A stretch of 64,000 bases of DNA from G965220825 sp965220825 (GTDB lineage Bacteria > Pseudomonadota > Alphaproteobacteria > UBA828): positions 1,860,001-1,924,000 of the forward strand of contig OZ244839.1 of assembly GCA_965220825.1 (NCBI GenBank), written 5' to 3'. This document shows, piece after piece, positions 31,162 through 40,431 of the stretch. The notes beneath the pieces are model-generated. The model did no database searches and was not told the origin of the DNA. It was given only the letters and a program-made list of their open reading frames with translations. The position numbers and the translations under genes were made by a program. The first letter of the stretch is position 1; each line of letters begins with the position of its first letter.

Positions 31162-32169
31162 CTACTCCGGCTGTGGCGCGGCGCGCATGGACGCGCGCAG
31201 CAATCCCGCCCGCCGGCACGCCGCACGCCACAAGAGCGTCGCGCCGCCCCAGAGGCCGCCCCGGAAAAACAGCACGGTCACCACGATCAAGCCACCGAGC
31301 ACGATCTGGTTCCATTTGCCGAAATCCTGGATGAGCTGCTCGAGAACCACGAGGAAGACCACGCCCACCGCCGGCCCCATCAGAGTGCCGGCGCCGCCGA
31401 TGATGACGTAGATCACATATTGGAAGGAACTCCAGATGGTGAAGGAGCTGGGGTCGATGGCGATCTGCATGGAGGCGTAGAGGGCGCCCGAGAGCGCGGC
31501 GAAACCGGCGGCGAACACGAAGACGATCTGCTTGTAGCGAAAGACGTCGAGCCCGCGCGCCGCCGCCAAGTCCTCGTCCTGGCGGATCGCGCTGAGGGCG
31601 CGCCCCACGCGCCCGCGGACCAGAAGCCAGGAGGCAAAGGCGGAAACCACCAGAAAGAACGCCACCACGATGAAGAAACGCGCATTGGTCACGAAGGCGT
31701 AGTCACCGAGGGCCGGGCGCTGGATGCCGCTGGTGCCGTGGGGGCCGCCGGTCAGCCACTCCCAGCTGTCGAACATGAGATAGAGAAGCTGGCCCACGGC
31801 AAGGGTGCCGATGGCGAAGTGATAGCCCCGCAGACGGAACAGCGGATAGGTCAGCAGCCAGGCCAGCGCACTGGTGATGACGACGGCGCAGGGGAGCGCC
31901 ACCCAGAAATCGAATTCATAGCGATGGACCGTGAGCACGCCGACGACATAGGCGCCCACGCCCACGAAGCCGCCCTGGCCCATGGCCAGATAGCCCATAT
32001 GACCCATGAGAAGGCCGAACGGGATCACCGCGATCATCGCCGTGCCGGCGCCGATCAGAAGACGCAGATGGTAGTTGTTGTCGACGGTCGCCCACAGCAC
32101 GCCCAGGAAGGCGAGCAGCAGCAGCCAGCCGAGGACCGCGCGCGCGTTGCGGTTCTCGAGGATGCTCAT
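31162..32169 (-). CDS. livM: Branched-chain-type ABC importer permease LivM
   Basis: 335 aa from ATG 32169 (MSILENRNARAVLGW). About 8-9 hydrophobic segments, with the family loop RALSAIRQDEDLAAARGLDVFRYK (EAA-like contact with the ATPases). It overlaps livH by 4 bp (ATGA). A longer in-frame extension upstream lies inside livH and is rejected. Inner membrane. Confidence 0.92.
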   Translation of the reverse strand: MSILENRNARAVLGWLLLLAFLGVLWATVDNNYHLRLLIGAGTAMIAVIPFGLLMGHMGYLAMGQGGFVGVGAYVVGVLTVHRYEFDFWVALPCAVVITSALAWLLTYPLFRLRGYHFAIGTLAVGQLLYLMFDSWEWLTGGPHGTSGIQRPALGDYAFVTNARFFIVVAFFLVVSAFASWLLVRGRVGRALSAIRQDEDLAAARGLDVFRYKQIVFVFAAGFAALSGALYASMQIAIDPSSFTIWSSFQYVIYVIIGGAGTLMGPAVGVVFLVVLEQLIQDFGKWNQIVLGGLIVVTVLFFRGGLWGGATLLWRAACRRAGLLRASMRAAPQPE

Positions 32170-33041
32170 GCGCGCCTGTCCGGAAGGCCGAAAAGTCCCT
32201 GGGGGCGGAGCATGAGGATGATCAGCAGAACGATGAAGGGCACCAGGTCGCCGAGCTTGGAGCCCACATAGAAGACCGTGAGATTGTAGAGAATCCCAAG
32301 CGTGAGGCCGGCGACGATGGAGCCCGCGATACTTCCCATGCCGCCGAAGATAATTATCACCAGCGCCATGAGCAGCGGCTGAAAGCCCATGTCCGGACGC
32401 ACGTTGAACAGCGCGCCCAGCATGGCGCCCGCGGCACCGCCCAGCGCACCGCCGAAGAAGAACACGATGGCGGCGACCCGGCGCTTCCTTATCCCCATGA
32501 GCGCCGCGGTCTCTTCCCCTTGCGCGGTCGCCCGCATGGTGCGCCCCAGGTGAGTCCTGTAGACGATGACATAGAGCAGCCCGAAGAGCGCCAGCGTGAT
32601 GGCGATGGTCACGAGCCGCGCGCCGTCGACGCGCAGGTCCCCGCTGGTGAGCGCCCACTCTTCGCCGGGCATGGCGATGGGCCGCGCCTCGAAATCCCCC
32701 CAGATGCGAAGCGCCACGGTGCCGATCGCCATATAGAGGCCGAGGGAGGCGAGGAGCTGGTCCGTGAGGGGGCGCTTCTGGAGGAAGCGGAAGACGGCGC
32801 TCTCCAGCAGAATGCCGAGACCGCCCATGGCAAGCATCGCCGCGAAAAAGCCCACGAAAAAATGGGTGCCGAGCTGGGTCGCCACCACATAGGCGACGAA
32901 GCCGCCCATCATGATGAGCTGGCCATGAGCCAGATTGATGACGCGGTAGATGCCGAAGACGAGGGCGAGCCCGGCCGCCGCGACGGCGAGGTTCATCCCG
33001 TAGGACGCGCCGTAGATGAGCTGCTGGACGAAGGCGGTCAA
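32166..33041 (-). CDS. livH: Branched-chain-type ABC importer permease LivH
   Basis: 291 aa, usual length, with about 8 membrane segments and family motifs GLALVFGIYRVINLAHGQ near the N-terminus and RTMRATAQGEETAALMGI (ATPase contact). First permease gene, separated from the binding-protein gene by a strong stem-loop. Confidence 0.93.
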   Translation of the reverse strand: MTAFVQQLIYGASYGMNLAVAAAGLALVFGIYRVINLAHGQLIMMGGFVAYVVATQLGTHFFVGFFAAMLAMGGLGILLESAVFRFLQKRPLTDQLLASLGLYMAIGTVALRIWGDFEARPIAMPGEEWALTSGDLRVDGARLVTIAITLALFGLLYVIVYRTHLGRTMRATAQGEETAALMGIRKRRVAAIVFFFGGALGGAAGAMLGALFNVRPDMGFQPLLMALVIIIFGGMGSIAGSIVAGLTLGILYNLTVFYVGSKLGDLVPFIVLLIILMLRPQGLFGLPDRRA

Positions 33042-33130
33042 GACGCTGTGCCCCCGACGGCCGGGTCGGGATCGGACGCCGGCCCCGGATCGGGTCGGAT
33101 CAACCCGCCGGCAGGACGCGGAGAAGAGAT

Positions 33131-33163
33131 GGCGGCGCTCCTCCCGGTCGGAGGAGCGCCGCC
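33131..33163 (-). terminator. Strong stem-loop between the binding protein and livH
   Basis: A perfect 14-bp stem (GGCGGCGCTCCTCC / GGAGGAGCGCCGCC) with a 5-nt loop, 42 bp after the binding-protein stop. In minus-strand sense it is followed by ATCTCTTCTCC. It probably acts as an attenuator or mRNA 3'-end protector giving more binding protein than permease. A matching arrangement occurs in the sugar operon at 62692. Confidence 0.65.
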
Positions 33164-33205
33164 GCGTTCATCGCACCCTTGAAGTCGCCGGTCGCGTTCC
33201 GGCGG

Positions 33206-34588
33206 CTATCTCGGCAGCTTGTCGCCGTAGACGTACGGCCCGTAGAACAACTCGTCCCGGTAGCTGATGCCGGTATAGAAGACCTTGTCGTCCTTCACGC
33301 CGATGATGTACTCGGTCGCGAAGAGCTGGCCGGTCTTCTCGCCGGTGTCCGGACGGGTGAAGAACTCGTTCTCCGGCCCGCGCAGCCCGTTGATCTTCAA
33401 GCTGCGCCACGCGTCCACGATCTTGTCGTTATCCGTGATATCGCCCGCGGCCTGGACCCCATAGAGGAACCAGATCGCCGCGTCGTAGGCGCCGCGGTCG
33501 AACGGGCTCGAGTTGCCGACCTCGGTATCGCCATATTTGGCATTGTAGATGGCGACATATTTCTCGACCCGCGCGAGCGTCGCCTCGTCCTGGGCCGGGT
33601 TGTGCTCCTGCCAGCCCCAGACATAGCCGGACGACATGTTCATGCCCTCCTGCTTGGCAAGGTCGACGAAGAACTGAAGCATGAGCACGTCGTTGCCGAG
33701 GAGAATGACCTCGCCGGTCTCGAAGTCGAGGCCCTGTTTCTTCATCTCCTTCATGATGGCCAGCATGTCCGGCACCACATAGGCGTCCATCAGCACGATG
33801 TCGGGATTCTGCTCGGCAAGCTTCGCCACATGGGGCGCGAAGTCGGTGGTGTTGAAGGGATAGAGCACCGCCCAATCATGGTCGTATTCGTAGCGGTTGC
33901 CGCCCTTCTCCATGCCTTCCTGCCAGCCGATGGAACCATGGACGGTGTAGAGCTCGTTGCGCCCGATGAAGCCCACCTTCGTCCGGCCCTCGAAGAGCGC
34001 GGGATCGATGCCATGGGCCTCCAGCCTCTCGGGCGATTCGTTGATGAACGCCGCCATGGCGTGCTTTTCGATCACGCCGGTGTCGGTGATGTCGTGGCCG
34101 TAGCGCCGGCCCACGGTCATGGCCGGGCTGGAGCAGATCGCACAGATGCTGATGATCTTCTGCGGATCCAGGATCGAGGCCGCGGACAGCAGGGCCGAGT
34201 TCATCCGGGGGCCCCAAACCGCCCGCACGTCGTCCTGCTCCACCAGCCGGGTCACGGCGTCGATGGACTTCCTGTCCTCCGAGACGTCGTCATAGGCCGT
34301 CCACTCGATGGAAATCTTCTTGTCGCCGATCTTCAGCCCGCCGCCTTCGCAAGGCTGAGGCGGAATCGCCTCGACGATGCAGTCGCCCTTCATGAACTGC
34401 TCGACGGCCAAGCGGACCGCCGCCTCCTCGAACAGGCCGAGGAAGGACGCCGGACCCGACAAGGTGAAGACGCCGCCGAACTTGAACGTTTCCTCTTCGG
34501 CCTTGGCCGTCTGCACGCCGCCCACCAGACCGACGACGAATGCCGCCGACAGCAAGGCCATACCCGCTCTACCCAACGCTCGCTTCAT
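33206..34588 (-). CDS. Branched-chain-type ABC importer periplasmic binding protein
   Basis: 460 aa from ATG 34588 (MKRALGRAGMALLSAAF) with AGGAGG nine bases upstream. N-terminal Sec signal peptide (cleavage near AKAEEE, about 30). Type I periplasmic-binding fold of the LivJ/Peripla_BP_6 group (FKFGGVFTLSGPAS at the mature start; RLVEQDDVRAVWGP). At about 430 residues mature it is longer than amino acid-binding LivJ (about 345), which fits ligands other than amino acids, such as aromatic or other organic acids. First gene of the importer operon; a palindromic operator lies 63 bp upstream of its start. Confidence 0.9.
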   Translation of the reverse strand: MKRALGRAGMALLSAAFVVGLVGGVQTAKAEEETFKFGGVFTLSGPASFLGLFEEAAVRLAVEQFMKGDCIVEAIPPQPCEGGGLKIGDKKISIEWTAYDDVSEDRKSIDAVTRLVEQDDVRAVWGPRMNSALLSAASILDPQKIISICAICSSPAMTVGRRYGHDITDTGVIEKHAMAAFINESPERLEAHGIDPALFEGRTKVGFIGRNELYTVHGSIGWQEGMEKGGNRYEYDHDWAVLYPFNTTDFAPHVAKLAEQNPDIVLMDAYVVPDMLAIMKEMKKQGLDFETGEVILLGNDVLMLQFFVDLAKQEGMNMSSGYVWGWQEHNPAQDEATLARVEKYVAIYNAKYGDTEVGNSSPFDRGAYDAAIWFLYGVQAAGDITDNDKIVDAWRSLKINGLRGPENEFFTRPDTGEKTGQLFATEYIIGVKDDKVFYTGISYRDELFYGPYVYGDKLPR

Positions 34589-34650
34589 CCCTGCCTCCTC
34601 TCCGTTCCGGCTCGCCTGCTGGGCGCCTCCGGTCGGATCCGACCCGTAAG

Positions 34651-34667
34651 GTTTTGTCATACAAAAC
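34651..34667. promoter_or_regulatory. GntR/FCD-type operator upstream of the binding-protein gene
   Basis: GTTTTGTCATACAAAAC, a perfect 7-3-7 palindrome containing TTGT-CAT-ACAA. It fits the FadR-subfamily consensus TNGTNNNACNA and matches sites at 35810 and 43756. It is placed to control the importer operon on the minus strand. Confidence 0.7.
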
Positions 34668-34802
34668 TGTCCGGCAACGATAGGAGCGGGACTGGGGCGA
34701 GTCAATCGGCTGTCCTCGTTCAGATTTTTGAGACGCCGGGGTTTCTTCGTCCGTCAGGTTGGCAAAAAATTCGGCCGGCGTTTGTCCGCCAGCTGCCTCC
34801 TT

Positions 34803-34883
34803 TAGGTGCGCGGGTCTCCAGGCCCGCATGTTTTTGTTTTTCGAGGAGAAGAAAAAATGCGGGCCTGGAGACCCGCGCACCTA
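34803..34883. repeat. REP-like palindrome (27-bp perfect arms)
   Basis: Arms 34803-34829 and 34857-34883 are perfectly complementary, starting TAGGTGCGCGGGTCTCCAGG. The 27-nt middle is T-rich then A-rich and can pair further, so almost the whole 81 bp is one hairpin. The first 25 bases after TA recur at 57807. Lies between the binding-protein gene and surE, in an otherwise gene-free 365-bp gap. Confidence 0.8.
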
Positions 34884-34953
34884 CAAAAAAATAGATACGG
34901 CGTCGGGGCCGCTTCCGATTGGCGGGACGCATCTCATTCCTGGCGGAATCCAC

Positions 34954-35751
34954 TCATCCCGTCGCGTTGCGAAGTGCATCCTCGAGCCGCGGACGCCAGG
35001 CGTGGTTCGTGAGGTCGAGCTGTACCGGCGTCACGGAAACGGCGTTTTCGTGGATGGCGTGAAGGTCCGTCTCCGGATGCTTCCCGCCATCCTGGTAACT
35101 GAGCTTCACCCAAAAATAGGGGACGCGCCGCGCATCGACCCGCGCATCGATGGTGAAGGAGCCGGGCGGGCGCTGCCCCTGGGCCGTGACCCGGACACCC
35201 GCGACCGACTCCGCCGGCACGTCGGGAAAGTTGACGTTGACCAGCGTGTCCGCCGGCCAGTCGGGCGTCCGCAACAACGCTTCCACGACCGGCGGCGCAT
35301 AGGCTTCCGCCGCATCCCAGGACGCTTCGCCCCCGAGATCGAACGTCTGGCTCAGGGCGATCGAGCGCATGCCGAGGAGGGTCCCCTCCATGGCGGCGGC
35401 GACTGTGCCCGAATAGGTGAGGTCCTCGGCGAGGTTCTCGCCCCGGTTGATACCGGAGAGCAGCACCGTGGGGCGGCGGCCCTCGACGATCCGGTAGACC
35501 GCCATGAGGGCGCAGTCGGTGGGCGTGCCGACCACCGAATAGCGCCTGTCCCCGAGCTTTCGAAGCCGGATGGGCGTGTGCATGGAAATCGAATGGCTCG
35601 CGCCGCTCATCTCGTGATCGGGCGCCACGACCCAGACGTCATCGGTAAAGCGTCGGGCGACGGATTCGAGAATGCGGAGCCCCTTCGCGTGGATGCCGTC
35701 GTCGTTGGTGATGAGGATGCGGTGGTGGGAGAGGTCCGTCTCGGGGGGCAT
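34954..35751 (-). CDS. surE: 5'/3'-nucleotidase SurE
   Basis: 265 aa. The N-terminal metal site RILITNDDGIHAKG (Asp-Asp pair), the SGINRGENLAEDLTYSGTVAAAMEG motif and the GTPTDCA segment are the SurE hallmarks. Metal-dependent phosphatase acting on nucleoside monophosphates and other phosphate esters. It lies away from the usual pcm/nlpD context and is divergent from the swivelling-domain gene across a shared operator-containing gap, so a role as phosphatase of a phosphorylated intermediate in this cluster is possible but inferred. Confidence 0.93.
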   Translation of the reverse strand: MPPETDLSHHRILITNDDGIHAKGLRILESVARRFTDDVWVVAPDHEMSGASHSISMHTPIRLRKLGDRRYSVVGTPTDCALMAVYRIVEGRRPTVLLSGINRGENLAEDLTYSGTVAAAMEGTLLGMRSIALSQTFDLGGEASWDAAEAYAPPVVEALLRTPDWPADTLVNVNFPDVPAESVAGVRVTAQGQRPPGSFTIDARVDARRVPYFWVKLSYQDGGKHPETDLHAIHENAVSVTPVQLDLTNHAWRPRLEDALRNATG

Positions 35752-35809
35752 TGAGGATTCCTCTTCGGGGCAGGTCCGCCGGTATGGGCAGAGCGATTCG
35801 GGTCTGCAT

Positions 35810-35824
35810 GATTGTTATACAATC
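35810..35824. promoter_or_regulatory. GntR/FCD-type operator in the surE / swivelling-domain divergent gap
   Basis: GATTGTTATACAATC, a perfect 6-3-6 palindrome with TTGT-TAT-ACAA, 59 bp from the surE start and 84 bp from the GTG of the plus-strand gene. Could control either or both. Confidence 0.7.
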
Positions 35825-35907
35825 TTGTTGCCTACCGGGATTGACAGAGATCGGGCCCCTCAGCACCTTTATGCGCGAGACCGGCCCGTCGGCGCGGGGA
35901 GGCGAGC

Positions 35908-36648
35908 GTGGCGAAACTCCATGTTGACAGCGACAAATATGGCGACCAGGCCAATTCGCCGGTGGTCGAGGCGTTCCATTCGGCGATCAAGGACCTGGTC
36001 CGCCGCAGGCTGGACGAATCGGGCGCGAACTGGGACAGCTTCGTCTTCGACAAGTCCTACGACCTGCTGACGGAAGACGATTTCCGCGCCGTTGAGCGGC
36101 AATTGCTGGACGCCGGGCACCGCTTCGACTTCTCGGCGGTGATCTCGGTGCGCGAGCGGCCGGATGCCTACAAGCCCGCGGAGGGCCTCTCGGGCGAGGA
36201 TCCGGACTGGACCATGGAGCATGCGGAAGCGCCCACCGGCACGCCCGACGGCAGCGGCCGGGCGCTTTGCGGCGTCGGCGACAATGTGATGCGCACACCC
36301 GCGAACACCGGCGGCATCGCGCGCTATGTGCGCTCGTCGGACCAGGTCATGCGCTATCTCTCGGACGGCGTGCCGGATGAGACCATCGCCGTCATCGACG
36401 ATTCGGGCGGCACGCTCACCGCTCCCATCCTCGAGCGCTTCGCCGGCATCGTCTGCATGGGCGGGACGGTGCGCTCCCATCTCGGCATCCTCGCGCGGGA
36501 ATACGGCATCCCCTGTCTGATGAACGCGAAGATCGCCGGCATCCGGGAGGGGCAGCGCGTGGAGCTGGAAACCGCGGCCCCGGCCAAGACGGCCGAGGCC
36601 TACCAGAAAGGCGAGGAAATGACCGTCAACATCTGGAAGTTCGTCTAG
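35908..36648 (+). CDS. Stand-alone PEP-utilising-enzyme-type swivelling (phosphohistidine) domain protein
   Basis: 246 aa from GTG 35908, with GGGGAGG upstream. The C-terminal part (about 155-225) has the phosphohistidine domain motif CMGGTVRSHLGILAREYGIP, with His191 in the place of the catalytic His of PPDK, PEP synthase and rifampin phosphotransferase. The N-terminal 120 residues have no domain I know. There is no ATP-grasp and no PEP barrel, so it must receive phosphate from another protein. It is 13 bp ahead of an unrecognised 517-aa gene and probably works with it, in the manner of split phenylphosphate synthase subunits (inference). Confidence 0.75.
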   Translation: MAKLHVDSDKYGDQANSPVVEAFHSAIKDLVRRRLDESGANWDSFVFDKSYDLLTEDDFRAVERQLLDAGHRFDFSAVISVRERPDAYKPAEGLSGEDPDWTMEHAEAPTGTPDGSGRALCGVGDNVMRTPANTGGIARYVRSSDQVMRYLSDGVPDETIAVIDDSGGTLTAPILERFAGIVCMGGTVRSHLGILAREYGIPCLMNAKIAGIREGQRVELETAAPAKTAEAYQKGEEMTVNIWKFV

Positions 36649-36661
36649 GAAGGCCCGGAAC

Positions 36662-38215
36662 ATGGCGAGCGCCCCGCGTCTCTCTTACGCGCAACTCCTC
36701 GAAACCAACAATCTCCTGCAGACCTTCGGCGACGAGACCTACTGGCTCTGCGTCACCCGGACGGTCCAGGAGTCCAAGCTCTTTCCCGTGCCGCCCTATA
36801 TGCTGCTCTCCTACCTCAACGCCTTCTACCGCTACCCGTCTCTGCTGCGAAAGGTGGAGAGCGTGATGCCGGCGGAGGAGATCGGCGACCGCGCCCGCAC
36901 CATGCGCCCGCCGGGCAAGAGCGCCATGGGCTGGGCGCTCCCCGGTTTCTACCTGCTGGGCCGCGAATGGCTGATCAATATGGGCCTGCTGCGGCCGGAG
37001 GATGCGATCGAAGACGTGATCTACCTGATGGATTTCTGGAAACGTCTTCAGCTCTCGTGGCACCGCAATGACGGCCACCTCACCAACCGGGAATATGGCC
37101 ACCGCTGCCAGATCCTGCCCGAACGCCGGGTCCAGATATTCGAGACGGATGCCTATCCGTGCCGGGCGGGCGACGCCCTTCATGCGGCGGCGACCCAGTT
37201 CATGGCCTCGGCCTCGCAATATGTCTTCCTGACGAGTTGCGAGAGCCGTATCGGCCTCCTTAACACGGGGCCGTACAAGATTTCCGACGACACGGAGATG
37301 ATCGTTCGCGACTTCATGGACCTCGCCGAAGGAGACCTGCCCTGGCTCGACGGCGTGGCGGCGGACATTCCCTACAACAACCTCACCGTGCCCATGCTCG
37401 TGAAGGACTGCCACTTCTACCTGGTGGACGATTGGGGCAGCTTCGAATCCGAGCCCGAGTTCCGCGTGGAAAACATCGCCGGCGTCGGTCTCTACACCTC
37501 CGACCCTCTCACCGAAGGCTACGTTCCGGTGGGCATGGAGAGCCGCGAGACGCTGGAGGCAACCTTCCGGGAGCTCGATGCGCTCTGCAAGGAGGCGACC
37601 GCCCGGCTCTGGAAGCGCATCGCCGGCTGGAGCCGGGACCAGATGCTGGACGCCGGCGCGTTGATCTATTTCGGCATCTGCAAGGACCTCGCCCATGTGG
37701 CCGGTGTCTACCGGTATGAGGACTGGATGCTGATCGACGAGCGTGCGGAGCGCTTCCGCCCGCTGCTCAACGACGAGTTCGGCCGAGACTGCCTGGGCGA
37801 GCTGGTGGGGCTGATGACGCTTCCCAGCCAGCGGATCGCCGCTCACGCGATGATGCAGCACGGCAACGGGCCGACACGCATGATCTCGCCCATTCCCTAT
37901 GCCGTGCTGGACGGCGGCGACTACACCTCCACCAGCGGCCCGCTCTATCCCGGCGGCACGACCCTGCCGCCGAAGGAGGACCGCTACCGGACCAGCCGGG
38001 GCGTGCTGACGCTCGCCGAATACAACCAGGCCGTGCGCGCCTTCGAGCCGGAAGCGCACCGCTACCGCTATCTCGACGAGACCTGGCTGAAATACAACCA
38101 TGACACGCCGCGCGCCGATGCGATGTACCGTCTCGAGCAGACCCATGCCCGCAGAATCGCGGCGCGCGGCGCCTCCCTCGACCGCAGCGACCTCGCGGCC
38201 CTCTCCGGCGAATAG
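36662..38215 (+). CDS. Unrecognised 517-aa protein, partner of the swivelling-domain protein
   Basis: I do not recognise this protein. It is soluble, with no signal peptide or membrane segment, rich in Tyr/Trp/Arg, and has conserved-looking acidic/His patches (ETYWLCVTRTVQESKLFPVPPYML; YRYEDWMLIDERAERFRP; HNDTPR-like end). ATG at 36662 follows the swivelling-domain stop by 13 bp, so the two genes are cotranscribed and probably stoichiometric. By position it could provide the substrate-binding part of a split phosphotransferase. The next gene on the right is convergent. Confidence 0.6.
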   Translation: MASAPRLSYAQLLETNNLLQTFGDETYWLCVTRTVQESKLFPVPPYMLLSYLNAFYRYPSLLRKVESVMPAEEIGDRARTMRPPGKSAMGWALPGFYLLGREWLINMGLLRPEDAIEDVIYLMDFWKRLQLSWHRNDGHLTNREYGHRCQILPERRVQIFETDAYPCRAGDALHAAATQFMASASQYVFLTSCESRIGLLNTGPYKISDDTEMIVRDFMDLAEGDLPWLDGVAADIPYNNLTVPMLVKDCHFYLVDDWGSFESEPEFRVENIAGVGLYTSDPLTEGYVPVGMESRETLEATFRELDALCKEATARLWKRIAGWSRDQMLDAGALIYFGICKDLAHVAGVYRYEDWMLIDERAERFRPLLNDEFGRDCLGELVGLMTLPSQRIAAHAMMQHGNGPTRMISPIPYAVLDGGDYTSTSGPLYPGGTTLPPKEDRYRTSRGVLTLAEYNQAVRAFEPEAHRYRYLDETWLKYNHDTPRADAMYRLEQTHARRIAARGASLDRSDLAALSGE

Positions 38216-38251
38216 CCCCTTGTCTTCCGGCGCGGCGGAAAAGACCCGGCG

Positions 38252-39544
38252 TCAGCTCACGAAGCGCGGGCGCTCGACGAAACCCGGCTCCGCATCCCGC
38301 GGTGCGACGAAGGCGTTGCCGCCCCGCTCGCTCACCGTGTTCTCGTAGGGCTTGAGCTCAAGGCGCGCGATCTGGTTGCGGTGCACCTCGTCCGGGCCGT
38401 CCGCGATACGCAGCAGGCGGGCCGTGGCATAGGCGCTCGCCAGGCCGTAGTCGGCGGTAACGCCCGCGCCGCCGAACGCCTGGATCGCCCAGTCGATCAC
38501 CCGGCAGGCCATGTTGGGCGCCGCCACCTTGATCATCGCGATCTCCTTCCGCGCCGCCTTGTTGCCCACCGTGTCCATCATGTAGGCGGCCTTCAGCGTC
38601 AGGAGCCGCGCCTGCTCGATCATGATGCGGGCTTCCGCGATACGTTCCTGCGTTACCGTCTGGTCCGCGACCGGCCGGCCGAAGGTCGTCCGCAGCCTGG
38701 TCCGCCGGCACATGCGCTCCAGCGTGCGCTCGGCCAGGCCGACGAGGCGCATGCAGTGGTGTATGCGGCCCGGCCCCAGGCGCCCTTGCGCAATCTCGAA
38801 GCCCCGCCCCTCCCCCAGCAGCATGTTCTCCGCCGGCACGCGCACATCCTCGAACAGCACTTCCGCATGGCCGTGAGGCGCTTCGTCGAAGCCGAACACC
38901 GGCAGCATGCGCTTTACGGTGACGCCCGGCCAGGGGAGCGGGACAAGGATCATGGATTGCTGCCGGTGGCGGTCCGGATTGTCCGGATCCGTCTTCCCCA
39001 TCAGCACCAGGATCCGGCAGCGCGGGTCCAGCGCGCCCGATGTCCACCATTTCCGGCCGTTGATGACATACGCGCCGCCGTCGCGCTCGATCCGGGTCTC
39101 GATGTTGGTCGCATCCGAAGACGCCACCTCGATCTCGGTCATGGCGAAGGCCGAGCGGATCTCGCCGGCGAGCAGCGGCTCGAGCCAGGCTTTCTTCTGC
39201 GCCGCGGTGCCGTAGCGGACCAGAACCTCCATATTGCCCGTATCGGGCGCGGAGCAGTTGAAGATTTCCGGTGCGAAGGCGGAGCGGCCCATCTCTTCGC
39301 AGGCCGGCGCGTAATCGAGGTTGGAGAGACCCGCGCCGTCGTCGCTCTCGGGCAGAAACAGGTTCCAGAGGCCCTCGGCCCTGGCCTTGGCCTTGAGCGC
39401 CTCAAGGAGCGGGATGGGCTGCCAGCGGTCGCCCTGCTCCAGCTGGGCCAGCATCTCCGCCTCGCCGGGATAGACGTGCGCCGCCATGAAGGCCGCCACC
39501 GCATCCCGCACTTCCTTCGCCCTGTCGCTGTAGTCGAAGTCCAT
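38252..39544 (-). CDS. Acyl-CoA dehydrogenase
   Basis: 430 aa from ATG 39544 ([16 protein letters not shown]). Family features: [17 protein letters not shown] (FAD contact), [66 protein letters not shown]. It resembles the ACAD10/11-like group with a long loop ([15 protein letters not shown]). FAD enzyme forming a 2,3-enoyl-CoA. First of a minus-strand row of beta-oxidation-type genes read from 43644 leftwards. Confidence 0.9.
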   Translation of the reverse strand: MDFDYSDRAKEVRDAVAAFMAAHVYPGEAEMLAQLEQGDRWQPIPLLEALKAKARAEGLWNLFLPESDDGAGLSNLDYAPACEEMGRSAFAPEIFNCSAPDTGNMEVLVRYGTAAQKKAWLEPLLAGEIRSAFAMTEIEVASSDATNIETRIERDGGAYVINGRKWWTSGALDPRCRILVLMGKTDPDNPDRHRQQSMILVPLPWPGVTVKRMLPVFGFDEAPHGHAEVLFEDVRVPAENMLLGEGRGFEIAQGRLGPGRIHHCMRLVGLAERTLERMCRRTRLRTTFGRPVADQTVTQERIAEARIMIEQARLLTLKAAYMMDTVGNKAARKEIAMIKVAAPNMACRVIDWAIQAFGGAGVTADYGLASAYATARLLRIADGPDEVHRNQIARLELKPYENTVSERGGNAFVAPRDAEPGFVERPRFVS

Positions 39545-39633
39545 CTGCGCCTCTCGTGAACGATTCGCGCGCAACGCGACTGGCAGCGGCCCGGCGCGCC
39601 GGTGAAGGCCGCCGGGCGTGCGCCCCGCTGCGC

Positions 39634-40419
39634 CTATTGCCGCGCCGTGGTGCCGCCGTCGATGGTGAGCACCGCGCCGTTGCAGTAGCTCGCTTCGTCG
39701 GAGCCGAGATAGAGGCAGCCATAAGCCATCTCCTCCGGCGTGCCGGCGCGGGCCATGGGCGTGATGCGCTCCGCCACCTCCGGATCGTCGAACATGTTCA
39801 TCACCGGAGCCACCATGGGCGTGTCGGTGAAGCCCGGCGCGACGCAATTGGCGCGGATATTGTCCTTGGCGTAAGCGACGCAGAGCGATCGGGTGAGATT
39901 GATCGCCGCCCCCTTTGCCGCCGTGTAGGCATGGGCAACGGGAAGCCCCTGGAAACCGGAGATGCTGGCCACATTGACGATCGCACCCCCGCCCTGGCGC
40001 TGCATGATCGGGACGACGCGGCGGCACAGATAGAAGTAGGAATCCAGGTTGATCCCCATCACCTCCGCCCATTTGTCGGGCTCGGTGTCGATCACGTCCC
40101 CCATGGACCCGGGGCTTTTCTCAAGCCAGCTATAGCCGACACCCGCGGAGTTCACGAGAATGTCGATACGCCCATGGGCTTCCTCGGTCGCCGCAACCAG
40201 CCTGTCCGCGCCTTCGGGCGTGGCCAGGTCCTGCGCCAGCACGAGGCCCTCGCCGCCCGCCTGCTTCACGAGCCGGAGGGTCTCTTCGAGGTTGCCGCCG
40301 GTGCGCGAGCAGCCCATCACCCGGGCGCCTTCCCGCGCGAAAAGGACCATGCAGGCGCGCCCGATACCTGTGCCGGCGCCGGTGATCAGCGCGACCTTGC
40401 CTTCGACCCGTCCCGTCAT
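39634..40419 (-). CDS. Short-chain dehydrogenase/reductase
   Basis: 261 aa classical SDR. Cofactor motif [11 protein letters not shown] (12-22), NAG-type motif [10 protein letters not shown], catalytic Ser in VASISGFQG and Tyr-x3-Lys in AYTAAKGA, C-terminal [20 protein letters not shown]. Likely NAD(H)-dependent oxidation of a hydroxyl intermediate. 12 bp after the alcohol dehydrogenase gene on the same strand. Confidence 0.9.
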   Translation of the reverse strand: MTGRVEGKVALITGAGTGIGRACMVLFAREGARVMGCSRTGGNLEETLRLVKQAGGEGLVLAQDLATPEGADRLVAATEEAHGRIDILVNSAGVGYSWLEKSPGSMGDVIDTEPDKWAEVMGINLDSYFYLCRRVVPIMQRQGGGAIVNVASISGFQGLPVAHAYTAAKGAAINLTRSLCVAYAKDNIRANCVAPGFTDTPMVAPVMNMFDDPEVAERITPMARAGTPEEMAYGCLYLGSDEASYCNGAVLTIDGGTTARQ

Positions 40420-40431
40420 CCTCGCCTCCCC

